Shown piece after piece: positions 17,940 through 24,776 of a stretch of 64,000 nucleotides of DNA (position 1 is its first letter; the number at the start of each line of letters is the position of its first letter). Origin of the DNA: Paenibacillus sp. FSL H7-0357 (lineage in GTDB: Bacteria > Bacillota > Bacilli > Paenibacillales > Paenibacillaceae). Position numbers and translations under genes: made by a program. The notes below the pieces were generated by a model that was not told the DNA's origin, did no database searches, and was given only the letters and a program-made list of their open reading frames with translations. Where the stretch lies: NCBI RefSeq assembly GCF_000758525.1, contig NZ_CP009241.1, positions 6,200,001 through 6,264,000 of the forward strand, given 5' to 3'.

Positions 17940-18240
17940 ACCCCGCTTTCGTTGTGAACCGTGAAATGAGGTCGAACAAAGCTCCAGCGTATCCATATCC
18001 ACAATAAAACCGTATTTTTTCAGGATGTCTAGACCAAGTAAGCCTTTATGTGATTTCGGTCCATCGTACTCAATCCTCATACCTTGCGTCTCACTCTTAT
18101 TAAAGGGTCTTTTCGCAAATGAATGATACAATCCTTATTGGAGGTATGATAAACAATACTGCCAGTCTCAGCACTAAAAAACTCTCTGTTGGCATCCTTC
18201 TCGGCTATCACCCTTACAGGCGCAACATCCGTTATATTTT
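17940..18240 (-). pseudogene. Degenerate retropepsin-like (aspartyl protease family) remnant
   Basis: Around 17975-18060 the minus strand encodes GLLGLDILKKYGFIVDMDTLEL, the typical C-terminal signature of bacterial retropepsin-like aspartyl proteases (compare GIVGIDFMMRAKCKVDFETM in the intact gene at 20.1 kb). The upstream part (GSIVYHTSNKDCIIH) is in another frame, joined only by a frameshift near 18110, and no DTG catalytic triad or start could be found. I infer a decayed copy of such a gene. The exact limits are uncertain. Confidence 0.4.
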
Positions 18241-18276
18241 AATTTTACCATATGAGGCTTGGGTAATCAGCTATAG

Positions 18277-19038
18277 CTATTCTCGTTTCTTTCCAACTGC
18301 GCCAAGATAAATAACAAATTCTTCATCACCGTCTAATTCTAAAATCTCATCAATCAGCTTTTGATCATAAATTCCAATTGCGCAAGCACCTGCACCGATA
18401 GATTCACTGGATAAATAAAGGTTTTGGCATACATGTCCAACATCGATGAGGATTTTTTTGTGAGCTGAAATATCATACTTCCATTCGGAGCGATATGGTG
18501 TTGTACTCCATGCAAACAGGACAGAAGCCTTTTTTGCAAAGTTAGGGACAAATGGCTGATCTAAAGTTATAGCATCAATCTTCTGTTCAAGTTCATCTAA
18601 TTCAAACATAAATAATAGCTTATGTTCGACAGGAAGGTATCTGTAGATTCCTTGTTGAATGCCTTCTACCCGCATAATAATTAAATAGGTTTCAAATGTG
18701 TGTGTCGCCCCACTGCAGGGTACAGTTCGCAGCGTAAGTCCGTTCTTATTAATACCAGTAATCCCTTGAGTAGCCCATAATAAATAGGATAACTCGTCCA
18801 GACTTAAAGTTTCCGCAGAATAAAACCTTGTACTTCTTCTTTGATTTATACAATCAAAAATGTTTTCATTACACACAACGTCTTTGCTGACCTTTGGCAG
18901 ATCAATAATTAGTGATTTCGAATGGACGGGCTTAACAATGGGTGGTTGTGCAAGTCCTTTGATCTTATCTGTTTTTATATGTTTAAATTCATCAAAATTA
19001 GATTTTAGAAAGCGCCTTTGTGGTTCGTATCTTGTCAT
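18277..19038 (-). CDS. SagB/ThcOx-type nitroreductase-family oxidoreductase
   Basis: A 253-aa FMN-dependent dehydrogenase-like protein. SagB/ThcOx enzymes oxidise azoline rings in thiazole/oxazole-modified peptides, but many stand-alone members have other or unknown roles. Visible family features are INQRRSTRFYSAETLSLDELSYLLWATQG (residues ~66-95), the PCSGATHTFETYLI segment, GIYRYLPVEHKL, and ILIDVGHVCQNLYLSSESIGAGACAIG near the C-terminus. No YcaO cyclodehydratase, precursor peptide or transporter lies nearby, so a RiPP role is not supported. It is monocistronic by position, and its ATG has AGGAGGATC upstream. Confidence 0.85.
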   Translation of the reverse strand: MTRYEPQRRFLKSNFDEFKHIKTDKIKGLAQPPIVKPVHSKSLIIDLPKVSKDVVCNENIFDCINQRRSTRFYSAETLSLDELSYLLWATQGITGINKNGLTLRTVPCSGATHTFETYLIIMRVEGIQQGIYRYLPVEHKLLFMFELDELEQKIDAITLDQPFVPNFAKKASVLFAWSTTPYRSEWKYDISAHKKILIDVGHVCQNLYLSSESIGAGACAIGIYDQKLIDEILELDGDEEFVIYLGAVGKKRE

Positions 19039-19132
19039 AACAGATCCTCCTGAATTACCTTAATAGCTTTAATTTATCATCTCATAAAAATTAGTTTGTG
19101 ATCTAACTCACTATTCAGTTGTTTTGGTGAGT

Positions 19133-19299
19133 AAACAAAAAACCTCCCCTCACCCCAAAGGGTAAAAGAAGGCTTAAACGCATTCATCACTGCGAAAGCA
19201 CGGCAGCTATATTTTCAGCTCCCCAAGCTTGATCAGCTCGACAACCGCTTGCGAACGGCCTTTTACGTTTAGTTTTTGCATGACGTTTGAGATGTGGTT
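19133..19299. repeat. 167-bp direct repeat, left copy (duplicated gerE 3' end)
   Basis: Bases 19133-19299 appear identical to 20557-20723. The repeat comprises the last ~31 codons of gerE plus its downstream terminator. The left copy stops matching exactly where gerE would continue (after GATGTGGTT), so it is an orphan 3' end. The two copies bracket 1,257 bp of unrelated DNA, the arrangement left by single-crossover integration of a circle or by a tandem duplication with loss of one copy. Confidence 0.93.
19207..19299 (-). pseudogene. Truncated gerE 3' fragment
   Basis: Encodes only the C-terminal 30 residues of GerE (from HISNVMQKLNVKGRSQ to LGELKI), identical to the intact gene at 20631-20855, without start or promoter. 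It includes the recognition helix region but cannot form the full HTH domain. Confidence 0.9.
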
Positions 19300-19332
19300 T
19301 GAAGTACACCAACTAAAATCAATTCAAATGCA

Positions 19333-19794
19333 TCACGTCTCAAAGTAATCCAAATAAAACCGTTTAATCTGATGTCCCAGTTCATCTTCTACAAGTGATT
19401 TTACAAATTTTCTTCTTAGAATCTCCTTATTACTCGAGTTACTAAGTATCTTCTTAATTTCATCTTCACTGAGGTATGGGAACCAATCCAAATTAAATTT
19501 CTGATAATCAAAATTATCCTCTTGTATCACTAAATCATAAAAACCATCAATTCCAATAAAGTTAGCGAAAGGCTCTTTATTATTTATTTTGTTATGCCGT
19601 AAAAGTTCAACCAAGACTTCTAACTCGCTTCTTAATGGATCAGGATAACTCTTCGCCGAACTGTTTTCAACTTTATTTTTTGTTTGTTGTACTTTTAAAA
19701 ATAGTTCTTCTTCAAAATCATCAGTTGAAAGTAAAACACCACCATCACAGGCTGCACCATATATTTTAACATCAAAATTCCTTAAGCATCTATG
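19333..19794 (-). CDS. Hypothetical protein, probably N-terminally truncated
   Basis: An open frame of 153 codons, from KIYGAACDGGVLLSTDDFEEEL to QIKRFYLDYFET, has no ATG or GTG start; the only start-like codon is TTG at 19614, which would give 93 aa and has no clear ribosome binding site. I read it as the 3' part of a larger gene whose 5' end was lost. Composition is AT-rich compared with the neighbours. I do not recognise the family. It lies inside the 1.26-kb segment bracketed by the gerE repeats, just after the truncated gerE end, so a fusion or deletion junction is likely here. Confidence 0.4.
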   Translation of the reverse strand, partial: HRCLRNFDVKIYGAACDGGVLLSTDDFEEELFLKVQQTKNKVENSSAKSYPDPLRSELEVLVELLRHNKINNKEPFANFIGIDGFYDLVIQEDNFDYQKFNLDWFPYLSEDEIKKILSNSSNKEILRRKFVKSLVEDELGHQIKRFYLDYFET

Positions 19795-19833
19795 CTATAC
19801 TAAAAATATGATAAACCAAGCGAGGTGAAGCCG

Positions 19834-20094
19834 ATGAAATGGGGAGAAATTACGGAATTGCACCCAGGTCGCTTTGTACTGGTGGAAGCAATCAAGGCAA
19901 GCTCCAGCAACCGTGTGCGTCAATTAGAGGATATGGCGGTCATTCAAGACTACGATAATCCCGAGGAGGCATGGAGCGGTTATAAAGAGCTTCACAAGCT
20001 ACATCCGACTCGTGAGCTGTATGTATTTCATACGAGCAGAAGCGATGTCGAGGTTGTCGAGGAATTTTTCTCAGGAGTACGGCAACGGATATGA
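19834..20094 (+). CDS. Small conserved-looking protein paired with retropepsin (86 aa)
   Basis: MKWGEITELHPGRFVLVEAI to EEFFSGVRQRI; soluble, acidic/basic mixed, no signal peptide. It overlaps the retropepsin-like gene by 4 nt (ATGA), a strong sign of coupled translation and joint function. The start is ATG 19834 with GAGGTGA 7 nt upstream; a GTG at 19825 in frame overlaps that site. I believe small proteins of this kind often precede retropepsin-like genes in Firmicutes and may be their partner, but I cannot name the family. It lies within the repeat-bracketed insert. Confidence 0.7.
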   Translation: MKWGEITELHPGRFVLVEAIKASSSNRVRQLEDMAVIQDYDNPEEAWSGYKELHKLHPTRELYVFHTSRSDVEVVEEFFSGVRQRI

Positions 20095-20480
20095 AGTTAC
20101 AATTACAATATGGCTTGCCTATCGTTTCCTTGACTTTAGCTCAATATGACAATTCAATTGTTCTGCATAATGTTCTATTTGATACAGGCTGTGCGGCAAC
20201 TGTTTTTGATTCCGATGCATTAGCTGCAATAGGTATCCACATTGATTTTATAAATGGGCGAGCCAAGCGGATGTATGGGGTAGGAGGAACGAGCGAAATT
20301 TGCTATGAGCAGCAGATTCCTGACTTTTGCATTGAACATATTACTTTGACGGATTTCCCCATTCAGCTTGGTTCAATTCAAGAGCCTTATGGCTTTGACG
20401 GAATTGTTGGCATTGATTTTATGATGAGAGCCAAATGCAAGGTGGATTTTGAAACCATGACTATTAAGTTTGAGAATTAG
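20091..20480 (+). CDS. Retropepsin-like aspartyl protease domain protein
   Basis: A 129-aa single-domain protein with the retroviral-type aspartyl protease signature: catalytic LFDTGCAATVF (residues ~30-40, DTG), a flap region (RMYGVGGTSEI) and the C-terminal psi-loop motif GFDGIVGIDFM. Such proteins act as homodimers. It lacks a signal peptide, so it is cytoplasmic or part of a complex with the 86-aa product of the overlapping upstream gene. A decayed relative lies at about 18 kb. The substrate is unknown. It ends 77 nt before the right copy of the gerE repeat. Confidence 0.75.
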   Translation: MKLQLQYGLPIVSLTLAQYDNSIVLHNVLFDTGCAATVFDSDALAAIGIHIDFINGRAKRMYGVGGTSEICYEQQIPDFCIEHITLTDFPIQLGSIQEPYGFDGIVGIDFMMRAKCKVDFETMTIKFEN

Positions 20481-20556
20481 ACCGGGCAACGCTTACCCTC
20501 AAGGGACAGCAATCGCTTGGTCTATTTGTATTTTATTCACATTCCACTTATATCTG

Positions 20557-20723
20557 AAACAAAAAACCTCCCCTCACCCCAAAGGGTAAAAGAAGGCTTA
20601 AACGCATTCATCACTGCGAAAGCACGGCAGCTATATTTTCAGCTCCCCAAGCTTGATCAGCTCGACAACCGCTTGCGAACGGCCTTTTACGTTTAGTTTT
20701 TGCATGACGTTTGAGATGTGGTT
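20557..20723. repeat. 167-bp direct repeat, right copy (3' part of intact gerE plus terminator)
   Basis: Identical to 19133-19299. Here it is contiguous with the rest of gerE, so this is the parental end. Its distal part includes the gerE terminator: on the minus strand CTTCTTTTACCC can pair with GGGTGAGGGGAG (several G-U pairs), followed by TTTTTT. Confidence 0.93.
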
Positions 20724-20855
20724 GCGGACGGTTTTTTCGCTGATGAATAACAATCCGGCAATATCCCGTGTTGTTTTGTCCTGCACGAGAAGCTCGAATA
20801 CTTCGCGCTCACGATGCGTCAACAGAAATTTGCTATGATGTTCGTTCCCTTTCAA
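20631..20855 (-). CDS. gerE: Spore coat transcription regulator GerE
   Basis: LuxR-type DNA-binding protein acting late in the mother cell with sigma-K to switch coat and crust genes on and off. The 74-aa length equals Bacillus GerE. The body reads LLTHREREVFELLVQDKTTRDIA then FISEKTVRNHISNVMQKLNV, the LuxR helix-turn-helix, ending ELIKLGELKI. I chose the TTG at 20855 because it gives the family length and GGAGG lies ~10 nt upstream; the frame opens as far as 20915. Its 3' end is duplicated at 19.2 kb. It could regulate the cgeB and glycan genes at 31-59 kb, as GerE does for cge in B. subtilis. Confidence 0.93.
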   Translation of the reverse strand: MKGNEHHSKFLLTHREREVFELLVQDKTTRDIAGLLFISEKTVRNHISNVMQKLNVKGRSQAVVELIKLGELKI

Positions 20856-21226
20856 TGGTGTCACCCCTCCTTGCTCGGGTTTGTTTGGTATAACAAGGTA
20901 AAGGGATACAGTCAAATCATACTATGTATGGGGCATGTTAATGGTGCTGCTGCTGCTCTAAAATGGGCAGTAGCGGAGAAAGGGATCAAGGACAAGGCGT
21001 CCCATACTTTTTTATATCGAAAAAACCGCCTCTAGGCGGCAAAATAACAGGCATCACCGGTCCGTCACGCCCTTTCGGTAACGCCGGTTTATCCGGTAAG
21101 CTGTTGCAACCCCAGTGTAATTTATGAAATGGATTCCATAGCAAGCGTTTTTATTCGGGAGGTTTCCCAGGGGAGATGTGATAAAATAAAATCATTATAC
21201 CCCTGACTCAGGAGGCTGCTGCGCCG
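20856..21226. other. Intergenic region upstream of gerE and the LacI gene, with a GC-rich structured stretch
   Basis: No gene is evident in these 371 bases. Bases 21045-21115 hold several CCGG-containing inverted repeats (for example CACCGGT, GCCGGTTTATCCGG) and look folded on the minus strand, followed at 21020-21039 by a short terminator. I could not match it to a known riboswitch class. The LacI gene's own promoter should lie at about 21140-21200, but no convincing hexamers were found. Confidence 0.4.
21020..21039 (-). terminator. Short minus-strand terminator upstream of gerE
   Basis: CCGCC/GGCGG stem with loop TAGA, followed on the minus strand by six Ts. It would end a minus-strand transcript from the structured region at 21045-21115, either a small RNA or an attenuated gerE leader. 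Confidence 0.6.
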
Positions 21227-22204
21227 ATGGCCAATATAAAAGAAATCGCCCGCATCGCCGGTGTTTCTGTAACAACCGTGTCGCGAGTGCTTAATAATCA
21301 TCCTTATGTCAGCAAAGACAAAAGAGCCGCTGTGCTTGATACCATAGAACAGTTAAACTACACGCGGAATATGAATGCCGTGCATCTGATTACCGGCCGT
21401 ACCGGTGCCGTTGCGGTGATCCTGCCGTTTATCAACTTCTTTTATTTCTCCATTGTCATGGACGGTCTTGCTCATGAGGCACTGCTCGCGCAGTACCGGC
21501 TGATTCTCTGCCAGACCAATTATTCACCCGAGGAAGAGCTTAAGGTGCTTGAAATGCTGCGCAATAAAGAAATTGACGGCGTCGTTATCGTATCCACAGC
21601 ACTTCAGCCCGAAGTCATTGAGGAATACACCGCCTACGGTCCGATTGTAACCTGCCAGAACAGCGGGGAACGCCGTTTCTCCTCTGTGTATATTGAGCAT
21701 TACGCTGCTTTCCGTCACGGCCTGCAGTATTTGATTGGCAAAGGATACCGTAAAATCGGCTACTGCGAAGGCAGACAGAATGGCAGCAGCTCCTCCATCC
21801 GCCAATCCGCATTCCGTGAGTTTCTTGCCGAGAACAAGCTGCCGTTTCAGGAAGCGTGGATGATCTACGACTGTATGACCGAAGAACACGGGGCGGCCGC
21901 AGCGCGCTCGCTGCTTGAGATGCGGGAGCGGCCTGATGCGGTTATCGTTTCCGGCGACCATGTTGCAGCCGGACTGATAATCGAGTCACGCAAGCATGGG
22001 CTGCGCATTCCTGAAGATCTGGCAGTCATGGGCTTTGACAATCAGCCGATCGGACGGCTGCTGGAGATCACTACAATTGATAATCAGCTATACGAGATGG
22101 GGGCCTCCGCCTTCCGGATTATCCATGAACAGATCCGCGGGGACAGTACACTCCCGGTGTACCGCAAGCTGGCATACCGGATTATTGAGCGCTCTACGGT
22201 TTAA
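21227..22204 (+). CDS. LacI/GalR-family transcriptional regulator
   Basis: A 325-aa regulator. Residues 1-50 are the LacI headpiece (MANIKEIARIAGVSVTTVSRVLNN, hinge helix near NAVHLITGRTG), and the rest is a periplasmic-binding-protein-like sugar sensor domain (AVAVILPFINFFYFSIVMDGL; DGVVIVSTAL; PDAVIVSGDHVAAG; EDLAVMGFDNQPIG). A CAGGAGG site lies 11 nt before the ATG, and a strong terminator follows, so it is a single-gene unit. No sugar operon adjoins it, so its ligand and targets are unknown. Confidence 0.9.
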   Translation: MANIKEIARIAGVSVTTVSRVLNNHPYVSKDKRAAVLDTIEQLNYTRNMNAVHLITGRTGAVAVILPFINFFYFSIVMDGLAHEALLAQYRLILCQTNYSPEEELKVLEMLRNKEIDGVVIVSTALQPEVIEEYTAYGPIVTCQNSGERRFSSVYIEHYAAFRHGLQYLIGKGYRKIGYCEGRQNGSSSSIRQSAFREFLAENKLPFQEAWMIYDCMTEEHGAAAARSLLEMRERPDAVIVSGDHVAAGLIIESRKHGLRIPEDLAVMGFDNQPIGRLLEITTIDNQLYEMGASAFRIIHEQIRGDSTLPVYRKLAYRIIERSTV

Positions 22205-22304
22205 AGGAAGCCTTTCTGAATTGCCTATACCAGCAGCTCATATACGATTAAATACTTGATCGCATCCCATCCGCAGCTTTCCTGGTGCCTAGATGGCTTT
22301 GCTT

Positions 22305-22331
22305 CCGTCCCTGTTTCAGGGGCGGATTTTT
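22305..22331 (+). terminator. Terminator after the LacI gene
   Basis: CCGTCCCTG (22305-22313) pairs with CAGGGGCGG (22317-22325; one G-U) around a TTT loop and is followed by ATTTTTAT. Confidence 0.85.
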
Positions 22332-22371
22332 ATTGCCCTTTTTCAGCTATGATAAATATCACATTTTTTTG

Positions 22372-22400
22372 TTGACAGCCACTGTGCAGGGATTTATGAT
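22372..22400 (+). promoter_or_regulatory. Sigma-A promoter of the efe iron-uptake operon
   Basis: TTGACA (22372-22377), 17-nt spacer and TATGAT (22395-22400), 70 nt before the first efe gene, with a Fur box just downstream. Confidence 0.85.
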
Positions 22401-22414
22401 AATTCCAGCATAAT

Positions 22415-22429
22415 TGATAACGATTATCA
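22415..22429 (+). promoter_or_regulatory. Fur box of the efe operon
   Basis: TGATAACGATTATCA matches the 7-1-7 Fur consensus TGATAATNATTATCA at all but one base. It sits about 15 nt after the -10 element, where bound Fur-Fe2+ would block transcription, so the operon should be on under iron starvation. Confidence 0.9.
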
Positions 22430-22470
22430 TTTGCATACAAGTTCTTACAATAGAAAAAGGGGTGTTTTGA

Positions 22471-23373
22471 TTGAAATTTAGTTACGCTGTTCCCGCCGGG
22501 CTGCTGGCTGCTTCCATTCTGTTTGCCGGCTGCAGCGGCAATGAGAACAATAATAAAACGGATAACAACAATGAGGCTGCGGTAAATGGCAGTGCAGTTA
22601 CAGCAGCTCCGGTTACAACGGCTGATGCCACCGCTACTACAGCTGCCGCCGATTTCTCTTCAGCCATTGAGCAATACCGGACCTACGTCATTGAACAATG
22701 TGACGAATTCGTCAAGCAGACAGAAAATTTTACGAACGCCGTCAAAGCAGGAAGTCTCGACGAAGCGAAGGCGCTGTATGCCCCGGCCCGTATGTACTAT
22801 GAGCGGATTGAACCGATTGCCGAAGCGCTCGGAGATCTTGATCCCAATATCGATGCCCGTGAAAATGATGTGGATGCGGCCGAATGGCGCGGTTTCCATA
22901 AAATCGAACAGGCCCTCTGGCAAAACAGCACGACTGACGGCATGACTGAAGTCGCCGACCGGTTGCTCAAGGATGCCCAGCTCCTGCGCGCCAAGGTGGA
23001 AACAGCAGAGATTGATGCGAATCTGCTCGTTACCGGTGCAGTCGAACTGCTGAACGAAGTCTCTTCCTCCAAAGTGACTGGCGAGGAAGAACGTTATTCA
23101 CACACGGATTTGTATGATTTTGTCGCCAATGTAGAAGGTGCGCAAAAAATCTACGAGCTGCTGAAACCCGAGCTTGCCAAAAAGGATCCAGAGCTCGAAC
23201 AGACCATCGGCGAACGGTTTACGGCACTACTGGACGAACTCGCTCCATTTAAATCAGGTGACGGCTATGTCTCCTACGAAACACTCAAGGAAGACGAAGT
23301 GCGCAAGCTGAGCCAGAATCTGGATGCCTTAGCTGAACCGTTGTCTAACATGGGAACTATTCTAGGAGTGTGA
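22471..23373 (+). CDS. efeO: EfeO/EfeM-type iron-binding lipoprotein (imelysin/M75 family)
   Basis: Extracytoplasmic component of the EfeUOB iron transporter. The 300-aa protein has a lipoprotein signal (LFAGC, Cys21), a ~40-residue Asn/Thr/Ala-rich linker, and an imelysin (M75) domain with the HxxE metal motif at 143-146 (FHKIEQALW) and YSHTDLYDFVANVEGA. There is no N-terminal cupredoxin domain, so it is of the short EfeM type found in Gram-positives. Translation starts at TTG with AAGGGGTG 6 nt before it. It is the first gene of a Fur-controlled operon and is followed after 4 nt by efeB. Confidence 0.9.
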   Translation: MKFSYAVPAGLLAASILFAGCSGNENNNKTDNNNEAAVNGSAVTAAPVTTADATATTAAADFSSAIEQYRTYVIEQCDEFVKQTENFTNAVKAGSLDEAKALYAPARMYYERIEPIAEALGDLDPNIDARENDVDAAEWRGFHKIEQALWQNSTTDGMTEVADRLLKDAQLLRAKVETAEIDANLLVTGAVELLNEVSSSKVTGEEERYSHTDLYDFVANVEGAQKIYELLKPELAKKDPELEQTIGERFTALLDELAPFKSGDGYVSYETLKEDEVRKLSQNLDALAEPLSNMGTILGV

Positions 23374-23377
23374 CCGG

Positions 23378-24676
23378 ATGAAAAAGCAGCCTGAAGAAGA
23401 ATTCAAAAGTGAGCAAATGTTAAATAAAAAGCTAAGCCGCCGTGATATGCTACGGCTTACCGGTGCCTCCGGGCTCGGCCTGCTGCTGGGCGGCACAGGT
23501 GCAGGAGGGCTGATGGCCGCGCGCCAATCCGCTGCCAAACCACCTGCAGCTTCATTGGATCCTGCCGCCGATACCCTCCCGTTCTACGGAGCACACCAGG
23601 CCGGAATTATTACACCTGCACAGAACTTTCTGTGCTTTGCGGCGTTTGATCTGACAACAACGAAGCTGGACGATGTGAAAAAGCTGTTGAAGTCATGGAC
23701 AGAGGCTGCGGCGGCTTTGACCTCCGGCAGTCTGATCGGCAATGTCAACGACAATCCCAATCTTCCGCCGTCCGATACCGGAGAAGCCAATGGCCTGACC
23801 CCCTCCCGGTGTACGCTAACGTTTGGGGTTGGACCGGCTTTTTTTGATGGACGATTTGGGTTAGCCCCGAAACGTCCATCTTCACTTGCCGACCTCCCAG
23901 CCTTTACGGGAGACAGTCTGGAGCCGCAGTGGTGCGGCGGAGATCTTTGTGTACAGGCTTGTGCTGATGATCTGCAGGTGGCGTTCCATGCCATACGCAA
24001 TCTCGCGCGGATTGCCCGCGGCACAGCCGTGCTGCGCTGGACCCAGGAAGGGTTCCAGCGTACAGCGGGAGCCGATCCGAAAGGAGGCACCCCGCGCAAT
24101 CTGCTCGGCTTCAAAGACGGAACAGGCAACCCCGATGCTACAGACGATGCCGAAATGCGCAAGGTTGTGTGGACCAGCAGCAGCGATGGACCTGCCTGGA
24201 TGAATGGCGGCACTTACATGGCAGTACGCCGTGTGCGTTTGCGCATTGAGGTCTGGGACCGCTCGACCTTGAGCGACCAGGAAGCGACCTTTGGACGGCA
24301 CAGGCACAGCGGCGCACCGATCGGAGCCACTGATGAATTCGCCGAACTTAAACTGGACGCCGCCGATGCTTCCGGCAAGCCTGTCATCCCGCCGGATTCG
24401 CATTCCGCGCTGGCCCATGGTGACGGCACGATCAAAATGCTCCGGCGCTCCTACTCCTATTCCAGCGGAATGGATCTTAAAACAGGCCAGCTGGATGCGG
24501 GTCTTCTGTTCATCAGCTTCCAGAAGGATCTCATTAAACAGTTCGTCAGCATCCAGCAGCGTCTGTCCAAAAACGACCGGTTGAATGAATATATGGTTCA
24601 TACCGGCAGCGCGGTATTCGCCTGCTTCCCCGGTGTCCGCGAAGGCGGGTATATCGGCGAAGCCCTGCTGGGCTGA
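23378..24676 (+). CDS. efeB: EfeB Dyp-type haem peroxidase (deferrochelatase)
   Basis: Tat-exported haem peroxidase of the EfeUOB system, thought to oxidise Fe2+ before uptake or to release iron from haem. The 432-aa protein has a twin-arginine signal (LSRRDMLRLTG, Arg21-22) followed by a Gly/Leu-rich hydrophobic region. The Dyp signature GFKDGTGNPD, with its catalytic Asp, lies near residue 246, and RHRHSGAPIG contains the likely proximal region. An AGGAG site 9 nt before the ATG overlaps the end of efeO. An inverted repeat after the stop separates it by 100 nt from efeU. Confidence 0.92.
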   Translation: MKKQPEEEFKSEQMLNKKLSRRDMLRLTGASGLGLLLGGTGAGGLMAARQSAAKPPAASLDPAADTLPFYGAHQAGIITPAQNFLCFAAFDLTTTKLDDVKKLLKSWTEAAAALTSGSLIGNVNDNPNLPPSDTGEANGLTPSRCTLTFGVGPAFFDGRFGLAPKRPSSLADLPAFTGDSLEPQWCGGDLCVQACADDLQVAFHAIRNLARIARGTAVLRWTQEGFQRTAGADPKGGTPRNLLGFKDGTGNPDATDDAEMRKVVWTSSSDGPAWMNGGTYMAVRRVRLRIEVWDRSTLSDQEATFGRHRHSGAPIGATDEFAELKLDAADASGKPVIPPDSHSALAHGDGTIKMLRRSYSYSSGMDLKTGQLDAGLLFISFQKDLIKQFVSIQQRLSKNDRLNEYMVHTGSAVFACFPGVREGGYIGEALLG

Positions 24677-24776
24677 ACACGAAAACACAGCATGAGTTAG
24701 CAACCAGCATGCTGACAGGCAGATCCCTTCAGCCTTCCCGGATCTGCCTGTCCATTATTGAAAGGGGACACTCCCG

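Noticed and set aside
18277..19038. RiPP (thiazole/oxazole peptide) cluster based on the SagB-type gene
   Set aside because: No cyclodehydratase, YcaO, precursor peptide or transporter is nearby.
21045..21115. c-di-GMP or other known riboswitch upstream of gerE
   Set aside because: By eye the conserved cores are absent; kept only as an unassigned structured region.
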